From NCBI GenBank assembly GCA_007121485.1, contig SKKM01000147.1:1-8016 (forward strand): DNA of 8,016 nucleotides, in the 5' to 3' direction. The notes below the pieces were generated by a model. The model had not been told where the DNA came from. It searched no databases and worked only from the letters and a program-made list of their open reading frames with translations. A program made the position numbers and the translations under genes. Shown here piece after piece: positions 1 to 5,830 of this stretch (position 1 is its first letter; every line of letters begins with the position of its first letter). The DNA comes from Wenzhouxiangella sp. GTDB lineage: Bacteria > Pseudomonadota > Gammaproteobacteria > Xanthomonadales > Wenzhouxiangellaceae.

Positions 1-1842
1 ACGCCCAAGGCCGTGCTGGAAGCCATTCGCGAAGCGGTGCTCAAGATGATCGAGCAGCAGTACCGCGTCATGAACAAGGAGCTGACCCCGGCGCTGGCCG
101 AGGAAGGTATCCACATCGTCCGGCGCAGCAAGTGGACGCGCAAGCAGCGGCGCTGGCTGCATTACCACTTCCGCCGCGAGCTGATGCCCGTGCTCAGCCC
201 GCTTGGCCTGGACTCGGCCCATCCGTTTCCGCGCATCCTGAACAAGAGCCTGAATTTCGCCGTCTCTCTGGAAGGCCAGGACGCCTTCGGGCGCGACAGC
301 GGCATGGCCCTGGTGCGGGCGCCGCGTTCGCTGCCGCGCATCATCCACATCCCCAAGAGCTACACCCGCGGCCCGAACGATTTCGTGTTCCTGTCCTCGA
401 TCATGCACGCCTTCATCGACGAGCTGTTCCCCGGCATGAAGGTACGCGGCTGCTACCAGTTCCGGGTCACGCGCAACAGCGAGCTGTTCGTCGACGAAGA
501 GGAAATCGAGGACCTGGCGCGGGCCCTGGAAGGCGAATTGCTCGGGCGCGGTTTCGCCGAGGCCGTCAGGCTGGAAGTGGCCACCAACTGCCCGGACAAC
601 ATCGTGCGCTTCCTGTCGGCCAAGTTCGGACTGCACGAAGACAGCGTCTACCGATGCGACGGGCCGGTCAACCTGAACCGCATGAGCGCCATCTGCGACC
701 TGACCGACCGCCCCGACCTCAAGTTTCCGCCCTTCCAGCCGCGCACCGACAAGCCGCTGCAGCCCGGCGGCAACCTGTTCGCCGCCATCCGGCGCAAGGA
801 CTGGCTGCTGCATCAGCCCTACGACAGTTTCCAGCCCGTGGTGGATCTGCTCCGACAGGCTGTCAGCGACCCCTCGGTGCTGGCGATCAAGCAGACCCTT
901 TATCGCACCGGCGTGGATTCGGCCATCGTCAGGCTGTTGATCGAGGCTGCGCGCGCGGGCAAGGACGTAACCGTGATCGTCGAGCTGCGCGCGCGCTTCG
1001 ACGAGGAAGCGAACATCACCCTGGCCACGCGCCTGCAGGAAGCCGGCGTTCAGGTGGTCTACGGCGTGGTCGGCCACAAGACGCACGCCAAGATGATGCT
1101 GATCGTGCGTCGCGAACGCGGCCGCCTGCACCGCTACGTTCACCTCGGCACCGGCAACTATCACCAGGGAACGGCCAAGGCCTACACCGACTGGAGTCTG
1201 CTCAGCGCAGACCCGGAAATGGCCCAGGACGTGCACAGGATCTTCCAGCAGCTGTCCGGACTGGGTCGCGCCCAGGCCCTGAACCAGCTGATCCAGTCGC
1301 CGTTCGACCTGCACCGCTTTCTGCTCGACCGCATCGCGCGCGAGACCGCGCACGCCGAAGCCGGCCGGCCGGCCAGGGTCTGCGCGAAGATGAATTCGCT
1401 GACCGAGCCCGAGCTGATTCGTGCTCTTTACCGTGCCTCGCGCGCCGGCGTGCAGGTGCAGCTGGTCGTGCGCGGCATCTGCTGCCTGCGCCCCGGCGTT
1501 CCCGGCCTGTCGGAGAACATCCGCGTGCGCTCCATCCTGGGCCGCTTTCTCGAACACAGCCGCGTCTACCACTTCGCCAACGCCGGCCAGCCCGAAACCT
1601 ATGCCGCCAGCGCCGACATGATGGAGCGCAACCTGTTCCAGCGGGTGGAAACCTGTTTTCCCATCCTCGACAAGAAAGGTGCCGAGCGCGTACTGCGCGA
1701 ATCCATCGAGCTGGCCTACGCCGACAACCGCAGCGCCTGGGAGCTCCAAGCCGATGGCCGCTACGAGCTGGTCTACCCTGAGCCGGGCGAGGAAGGCATG
1801 GCCCTGCAGGACACCCTCATGGCGGAAGCCCTTGACACCTGA
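1..1842 (+). CDS. ppk1: Polyphosphate kinase PPK1 (5'-truncated by window edge)
   Basis: PPK1 reversibly transfers the gamma-phosphate of ATP onto a growing polyphosphate chain. The frame is open from base 1 (TPKAVLEAIREAV), so the true start lies outside the window. By comparison with the 688-residue E. coli enzyme about 80 residues are missing, and the GTG at 13 is an internal Val codon. Residue numbers below count from that codon. The catalytic region holds IKQTLYR, ARFDEEANI, the phosphorylated His in KTHAKMML (H358, codon 1084-1086, matching E. coli H435) and the second His in VHLGTGNY (H377, matching H454). Their spacing of 19 equals that in E. coli. Y391 in AYTDW matches Y468. The C-terminal domain has AKMNSLTEPE, RGICCLRPGVPGLSENIRV, FLEHSR and a SADMMERNL segment, and ends about where E. 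coli PPK does. ppx follows after 7 bp. Family assignment is very secure. Confidence 0.97.
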   Translation, partial: TPKAVLEAIREAVLKMIEQQYRVMNKELTPALAEEGIHIVRRSKWTRKQRRWLHYHFRRELMPVLSPLGLDSAHPFPRILNKSLNFAVSLEGQDAFGRDSGMALVRAPRSLPRIIHIPKSYTRGPNDFVFLSSIMHAFIDELFPGMKVRGCYQFRVTRNSELFVDEEEIEDLARALEGELLGRGFAEAVRLEVATNCPDNIVRFLSAKFGLHEDSVYRCDGPVNLNRMSAICDLTDRPDLKFPPFQPRTDKPLQPGGNLFAAIRRKDWLLHQPYDSFQPVVDLLRQAVSDPSVLAIKQTLYRTGVDSAIVRLLIEAARAGKDVTVIVELRARFDEEANITLATRLQEAGVQVVYGVVGHKTHAKMMLIVRRERGRLHRYVHLGTGNYHQGTAKAYTDWSLLSADPEMAQDVHRIFQQLSGLGRAQALNQLIQSPFDLHRFLLDRIARETAHAEAGRPARVCAKMNSLTEPELIRALYRASRAGVQVQLVVRGICCLRPGVPGLSENIRVRSILGRFLEHSRVYHFANAGQPETYAASADMMERNLFQRVETCFPILDKKGAERVLRESIELAYADNRSAWELQADGRYELVYPEPGEEGMALQDTLMAEALDT

Positions 1843-1849
1843 GCGCCAG

Positions 1850-3355
1850 ATGTATGCTGCCATCGATCTGGGCAGCAACAGCTTCCACATGATTGTCGCC
1901 CGTGACGATCACGGTGAACTCCGGGTCATCGACCGGATCAAGGAAATGGTCCGGCTGGGCGGCGGCCTGAACGACGAGGGCCAGCTGGAGGAGGCTACCC
2001 GGGAAGCGGCGCTGAGCTGCTTGTCCCGCTTCGGCCAGCGGATCAAGGGCATACCGGACAGCAACGTTCGCGCCGTGGGCACGCAGACTTTCAGGCGCCT
2101 GCGCAACCCGGCCACCTTCCTGGTCGTGGCCGAAACCGCGCTCGGCAGCGCCATCGATATCGTCAGCGGCCGCGAAGAGGCGCGCCTGGTTTACATAGGG
2201 GTGCGGCGCAACATGCCGGCCGACGTCGAGCGCCGCCTGGTCATCGATATCGGTGGCGGGTCCACCGAAATCGTGGCCGGCGACAACCTTGAGCCGGTAC
2301 TGGCCGAAAGCATACCCTTCGGCTGCGTCGCCACCACCCGCCAGGCCTTTCCGGACGGCCGGCTCGGCATCGAGCGCTGGCGCCAGGCCCGCGCCAAGGT
2401 GCTGGGCGAACTGCAGCAGTTCAGAGCCACTTTCCGCGACTATGGCTGGGACCAGGCCGTTGGATCCTCCGGCACGATCCGGGCCGTGCAGTCCATGATC
2501 ACGCAGCTTCACCCCGACGAGCCGGCAGGCATCACGCGTCCGCTGTTGCGCGACCTGCGCGACCGCTTCATGGCCGCGGGCGAGATCGGGCGACTGGACT
2601 TGCAGGGACTGTCGGAACGCCGGCGGCCGGTGATTGCCGGCGGTATATTGATCCTGGATGCCGTCATGAAGGCCCTGCGCATCGAGCGTTTGCAGGTATC
2701 CGACTTCGCGCTGCGCGAGGGCCTGCTGTACGATCTGCTGGGCCGACTCGGCGCAGACGACCCGCGCGACCAGACCGTCAGCGGCATGGCGCGCCGCTAC
2801 GAGTGCGACCCGGCCCAGGCCGAACGCGTCTCCGGCTGGGCCTGCACCGCTTTCGACCAGGTCGGGACCCCGTGGAAGCTGGGCGATGCGCACCGGGCCC
2901 TGCTGCGCTGGGCCTGTCAGCTGCACGAAATGGGCCTGGCCATCGCCCATGACGGCGCCGCCCAGCACGGCGGCTATATTCTCCAGCATGCCGACATGCC
3001 GGGCTTTACCCGCAATGAGCAGGCCCTGATGGCACTGCTGGTCGCCCTGCAGCGGGACCGGCCGGACCCGGAGCGCATCCAAAGCTTGCCGCCCCGCCTG
3101 CACCGGACCGCGCGCCAGTTGCTGGCCCTGCTGCGCCTGGCCGTGATCTTCAACCGGGCCCGGTCCGACAGCGACGCCGTGGATTTCCGGCTGACGGCAA
3201 AGAACTCGGACAAGCTGCAGCTGGCGTTGCCATCCGGGTGGCTGGATTCACACCCGCTGACCAGTCATGATCTCGCCGTCGAAATCGAGCAGTTGGCCCG
3301 CCTGGGGCTCGGTCTGAAGGTCGGGGCGCGCAAACGGAAGGCTGGCCTTGTCTAA
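1850..3355 (+). CDS. ppx: Exopolyphosphatase of the Ppx/GppA family
   Basis: This enzyme releases terminal phosphate from polyphosphate; family members may also convert pppGpp to ppGpp. At 501 residues it fits E. coli Ppx (513) and GppA (494). The N-terminal actin-like ATPase fold opens with YAAIDLGSNSFHM (residues 2-14). It continues with GTQTFRRLRN, SGREEARL (the E109/E110 pair contains the expected catalytic acid), the phosphate loop VIDIGGGSTEIV (131-142) and GSSGTIRAV (205-213). The C-terminal part is the HD-like helical domain with LHEMGLAIAHDG (H359, E360) and GGYILQHADMPGF. The ATG at 1850 sits 7 bp after the ppk1 stop and begins directly at the conserved motif. A TTG at 1832 would add six residues and has a better-placed purine-rich stretch (1821-1828). 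The opening motif is GppA-like, whereas the position after ppk1 argues for polyphosphatase, so one protein may do both jobs. Confidence 0.94.
   Translation: MYAAIDLGSNSFHMIVARDDHGELRVIDRIKEMVRLGGGLNDEGQLEEATREAALSCLSRFGQRIKGIPDSNVRAVGTQTFRRLRNPATFLVVAETALGSAIDIVSGREEARLVYIGVRRNMPADVERRLVIDIGGGSTEIVAGDNLEPVLAESIPFGCVATTRQAFPDGRLGIERWRQARAKVLGELQQFRATFRDYGWDQAVGSSGTIRAVQSMITQLHPDEPAGITRPLLRDLRDRFMAAGEIGRLDLQGLSERRRPVIAGGILILDAVMKALRIERLQVSDFALREGLLYDLLGRLGADDPRDQTVSGMARRYECDPAQAERVSGWACTAFDQVGTPWKLGDAHRALLRWACQLHEMGLAIAHDGAAQHGGYILQHADMPGFTRNEQALMALLVALQRDRPDPERIQSLPPRLHRTARQLLALLRLAVIFNRARSDSDAVDFRLTAKNSDKLQLALPSGWLDSHPLTSHDLAVEIEQLARLGLGLKVGARKRKAGLV
3336..3341 (+). promoter_or_regulatory. 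Shine-Dalgarno site for the epmA TTG start
   Basis: GGAAGG lies inside the last codons of ppx, 6 bases before the TTG at 3348. It is the best ribosome binding site seen in the window and decides the unusual TTG start of epmA. Termination of ppx at 3353-3355 and initiation of epmA would occur within 8 bases, which suits translational coupling. Confidence 0.7.
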
Positions 3356-4289
3356 CTGGAAACCCGGCGGCCGCTTCGAATGGCTGCGACTGCGGGCGCG
3401 CATCCAGGCCGATATCCGGGACTTCTTCGCCGCGCGCGGCGTGACCGAGGTCTCGACCCCGCTGTTGACCACCTGCGGCGTCACCGAAGCCCAGATTCAC
3501 AGCCTTGAACTGGCTGGTGGAGCGGGATTTCTGCGCACTTCGCCGGAGTATTTCCACAAGCGCCTGCTGGCTGCCGGCTTCGGCGATCTCTACGAACTGG
3601 GCCCGGTGATGCGCGCCGCGGAGCACGGTCGCCTGCATCGACCCGAGTTCACCCTGCTGGAGTGGTATCGCCTGGGCCTGGACTGGGAGCAACTGGCCAG
3701 GGAAACCCTGGATCTGATTGAGCACTGCAGCGCCCGCGTGGGTCAGCGCTGGACCTCGAAGCTGGTCGCCTGGCAGGCCCTTTTCATCGACACCCTGGGC
3801 TTCGACCCGCTCAGCCTGGCCGAGAATGAAGGCGCGGAACAGAAACTGATGGCGATGACCAGCGACCTGCCGTCCGACTGTGATCGTGTAATGCGCCTGG
3901 ACTACCTCATGGCCACGCAGATCCAGCCCGGCCTGCCGCACGACCAGCTGACGGTGATTCACCACTACCCGGCGGACCTGGCCGCCCTGGCCGAGCTGGA
4001 GCCGCGCGACCCGCGGCTGGCGCGGCGCTTCGAAGTGTTCGCCGGATCAGTGGAGTTGGCCAACGGCTACCAGGAGTTGCGCGACCCGCAGGAACAGGCA
4101 CAGCGCTTCGAGCGCGACAACCGGCGCCGCCGGGCGCTGGGATTGCGCAGCATGCCGGTCGACCATGCCCTATTGGCCGCCTTGACTCACGGGCTGCCAC
4201 CCTGCTCCGGCGTCGCGCTGGGTTTCGATCGGCTGATGATGGTGCTGACCGGGGCGCGAGAGCTGTCAGAGGTCGTCGCCTTCGGCTGA
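3348..4289 (+). CDS. epmA: Elongation factor P--(R)-beta-lysine ligase EpmA
   Basis: EpmA (also called GenX, PoxA or YjeA) is a paralogue of the LysRS catalytic core. It attaches (R)-beta-lysine to a conserved lysine of elongation factor P, helping ribosomes pass polyproline stretches. The 313 residues correspond to a class II synthetase core without the N-terminal anticodon-binding domain, which separates EpmA from true lysyl-tRNA synthetase; E. coli EpmA has 325. Motif 1 is GVTEVSTPLL (31-40). TSPEYFHKRLLAAG (65-78) follows. Motif 2 spans about 86-108, with R89, E92 and PEFTLLEWYR. RFEVFAGSVELANGYQEL occupies 227-244, and motif 3, CSGVALGFDRLMM (286-298), carries R295. The TTG start is supported by GGAAGG six bases upstream and overlaps ppx by 8 bp, so the gene is probably the third in a ppk1-ppx-epmA operon. 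Its partners EF-P and EpmB are not in the window. The 3' end overlaps a minus-strand gene. Confidence 0.93.
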   Translation: MSNWKPGGRFEWLRLRARIQADIRDFFAARGVTEVSTPLLTTCGVTEAQIHSLELAGGAGFLRTSPEYFHKRLLAAGFGDLYELGPVMRAAEHGRLHRPEFTLLEWYRLGLDWEQLARETLDLIEHCSARVGQRWTSKLVAWQALFIDTLGFDPLSLAENEGAEQKLMAMTSDLPSDCDRVMRLDYLMATQIQPGLPHDQLTVIHHYPADLAALAELEPRDPRLARRFEVFAGSVELANGYQELRDPQEQAQRFERDNRRRRALGLRSMPVDHALLAALTHGLPPCSGVALGFDRLMMVLTGARELSEVVAFG

Positions 4290-4769
4290 GTCCGCCGTCT
4301 CGCCAGCCAGCGTCTCCCCGACTGGCACGGGAGCGACTGACCGGCGCTCCACCAGGCGCTGATGCATCAGTTCCACTCGCTCGCCCGGGCTCATGGCATT
4401 GGGGGCGAATTGTCGGCGCAACGCATCGGCATCGACTACCTGCAGCCCATCGGCCAGCTGCACCCACCAGGTGGCCGCTTCGTGATCCTTGTGGACGAGA
4501 AACCCGTGATCGAGCCGACCGTCGCGAAACTCGAGCGCGAGCAAGGTTTCGGGAAAAGTGCGCGCTACAATCAACGGTTCGGCAAGCCCTGGAGGGGGTG
4601 ATCCGTAAATGACCTCGCCGTCGCTGAGCACAAGCTCCTGGACCCGGCCCGGCCAGATTTCCAGCAGCGCGTGACGCGCCGGCAAGGCGATCAGTGCCAG
4701 GAAGGCGAGCAGTAAGGAGACCCCGATCGCTCCGCGCCTGAGCCACCGGATTTCAGAGCTTGGCAACAC
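4266..4769 (-). CDS. Single-pass membrane protein of unknown function
   Basis: I do not recognise this 167-residue protein. A basic patch (RWLRR, 8-12) precedes one hydrophobic helix (about 13-30), suggesting an N-in, C-out inner-membrane anchor. The remaining domain, about 31-145, looks soluble and beta-rich (VQELVLSDGEVIYGS, LIVARTFPETLLALEF, ATWWVQLADGLQVV) and would face the periplasm. The tail (152-167) is acidic. Codons favour G or C in the third position like the neighbours, which supports a real gene over the frames on the other strand. Upstream the frame is open only to a stop at 4812-4814 and offers no start before GTG 4769; TTG 4766 is the next choice. No Shine-Dalgarno sequence precedes either start. 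The last seven codons and stop overlap the end of epmA. The divergent neighbour is the GNAT-M15 gene; a shared envelope role would be speculation. Confidence 0.75.
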   Translation of the reverse strand: MLPSSEIRWLRRGAIGVSLLLAFLALIALPARHALLEIWPGRVQELVLSDGEVIYGSPPPGLAEPLIVARTFPETLLALEFRDGRLDHGFLVHKDHEAATWWVQLADGLQVVDADALRRQFAPNAMSPGERVELMHQRLVERRSVAPVPVGETLAGETADSAEGDDL

Positions 4770-4845
4770 AAAAAAAATATAGCACGATGGGCGCTTAGCG
4801 AAACAAAGCGGTCAACGCGCTCCGGCAACAGGAATCGCCATTCGC
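4770..4845. other. Divergent intergenic region (76 bp)
   Basis: This is the longest gene-free stretch. It separates the divergent membrane-protein and GNAT-M15 genes and must hold the promoters for both. It contains an A8 run (4770-4777), the minus-strand extended -10, a short imperfect hairpin (CGCTT 4792-4796 with AAGCG 4806-4810, nine-base loop), and AGGA (4830-4833), a possible ribosome site 12 bases before ATG 4846. No convincing plus-strand promoter was found. Confidence 0.6.
4776..4784 (-). promoter_or_regulatory. Extended -10 promoter for the membrane-protein gene
   Basis: On the minus strand the sequence reads TGCTATATT, a near-perfect extended -10 (TGnTATAAT), followed by six T and then GTG. 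A start site about seven bases after the -10 would fall on the G of the GTG at 4769, giving a leaderless mRNA. A weak -35 candidate, TTGTTT (4801-4806), has a 19-bp spacer; extended -10 promoters often do without a good -35. This is inferred from pattern only. Confidence 0.45.
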
Positions 4846-5823
4846 ATGAAGCAGCAAGCACAAATCCGCCTGGCCAAACCAGAAGAGCTGGAGGCTGTCG
4901 CCCGGGTCATCGAAGCGCGGCTTCCGGATCTGGTTCAGTCGGGCTCCCAGGGCACCCCGCTCAAGCATCAGCTCGGCGGCCTGCTCGAAGACGGCTGCCT
5001 GGTCGTTGCCGAAGTGGACGGACGCTATGCCGGCGTTCTCGCGCTGGATCTGCTCAAGCAGCAGCTCATCGCCTGCCACTTGAACCCCGCGCTGCTGGAC
5101 AAGTCCGCGCCGCGCCGGCTGATCGCCGCTGCCGAACAGCGCGCGCTGCTCTACGGGCTACGCTCGCTGCGCTGCAACATCCAGCCGGCCGCCGTGCGCT
5201 TCATGTTCTCGATCGGTTATGACCTTGAATCGGAGGAAGCCGATGCGGACGGGCCGATTCCGGTCCGCAAGTCACTCGAAGCCAACGCCGAAGACTGGAT
5301 ACGCGACGTGTTCCAACTGCACCGGCAGCTGGGCATCGCCGAATCCTATGGCCCACGCCATCGCCTGACCATGATCGAAGACTGCCGCAACCTGGAATCC
5401 ATCGGCTTCGACATCTATGAGCGCGAACAGTGGCTGCATCCAGGCGCGGCGGCAGCCTGGCGCAGGATGAGCGGAGCCGCCGCCAGCGCCGGCATCGTGC
5501 TTCAGGTCGTGTCCGCCTATCGCGGCCGCGACTACCAGGCCGGACTGATTCGCGCCAAGCTCGAAAAGGGCTGGGGCATCGAGCGCATTCTGACCGTGTC
5601 CGCCGCACCGGGCTTCAGTCAGCACCACAGCGGCCGGGCCCTGGATCTCAAGGCGCCGGGCTCCGTGGTACTTGAGGAAGACTTTGCCGAGACGGAAGCC
5701 TATCGCTGGCTGGCCGCCAACGCCCGCTACTTCGGCTTCGTCGAGACCCTGGGCCGCAACAATCGCCACGGCATCATCTGGGAGCCGTGGCACTGGTACT
5801 TCAAGGGCGCCGCCGCGAACTAG
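4846..5823 (+). CDS. GNAT-like domain fused to VanY-type M15 D,D-peptidase
   Basis: The 325-residue protein has two parts. Residues about 6-128 resemble a GNAT acetyltransferase fold: IRLAKPEELEAVARVIEA (strand and helix 1), GCLVVAEVDGRYAGVLAL (strands 2-3), and a C-terminal SLRCNIQPAAVRFMFSIGYDLE typical of GNAT motif B. The acetyl-CoA pyrophosphate loop is not recognisable (DKSAPRRLI replaces R/QxxGxG/A). After a linker, residues about 195-321 form a VanY/M15 D-alanyl-D-alanine carboxypeptidase domain with SAYRGRDYQ (R226), SQHHSGRALDL (zinc ligands H260, D267) and EPWHWYF (catalytic E313, zinc ligand H316). All expected active-site residues are present, so an active zinc peptidase is likely. 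There is no signal peptide or membrane helix, so it is predicted cytoplasmic, unlike periplasmic VanY or LdcB enzymes. The ATG has AGGA 12 bases upstream. The substrate is unknown; D-Ala-D-Ala-type dipeptides or recycled muropeptides are possible. Confidence 0.88.
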   Translation: MKQQAQIRLAKPEELEAVARVIEARLPDLVQSGSQGTPLKHQLGGLLEDGCLVVAEVDGRYAGVLALDLLKQQLIACHLNPALLDKSAPRRLIAAAEQRALLYGLRSLRCNIQPAAVRFMFSIGYDLESEEADADGPIPVRKSLEANAEDWIRDVFQLHRQLGIAESYGPRHRLTMIEDCRNLESIGFDIYEREQWLHPGAAAAWRRMSGAAASAGIVLQVVSAYRGRDYQAGLIRAKLEKGWGIERILTVSAAPGFSQHHSGRALDLKAPGSVVLEEDFAETEAYRWLAANARYFGFVETLGRNNRHGIIWEPWHWYFKGAAAN

Positions 5824-5830
5824 AAGCCCA

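Noticed and set aside
1361..1374. CCGG-repeated palindromic stretch
   Set aside because: It encodes AGRPA in a variable part of PPK1; simple GC-rich codon use explains it and there is no second copy.
132..1781. 549-codon open frame inside ppk1
   Set aside because: It is rich in Arg, Ala, Pro and Gly with no recognisable motif, and lies out of frame within the well-conserved PPK1 coding region. Long spurious frames are expected at this GC content.
1817..3103. 428-codon minus-strand frame opposite ppx
   Set aside because: It mirrors the high-GC3 ppx gene, has no domain motif, and the plus-strand protein is unmistakable.
3150..3965. Minus-strand frame opposite the end of ppx and the start of epmA
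   Set aside because: It spans two genuine genes on the other strand and shows no family motif.
3907..4746. Alternative minus-strand frame across the epmA end and the membrane-protein gene
   Set aside because: It is Arg/Ala/Gly-rich low-complexity and covers conserved EpmA motif 3. The frame at 4266-4769 has better codon bias and a credible transmembrane helix.
4760..4788. Plus-strand promoter: TTGGCA (4760-4765), 17-bp spacer, CACGAT (4783-4788)
   Set aside because: The -35 is good (5 of 6) but the -10 matches only 3 of 6 positions, too weak to list as a feature.
4770..4810. A8/T8 run with nearby hairpin as an intrinsic terminator
   Set aside because: On the minus strand the weak stem is not adjacent to the T run, and no minus-strand gene lies immediately upstream to terminate.
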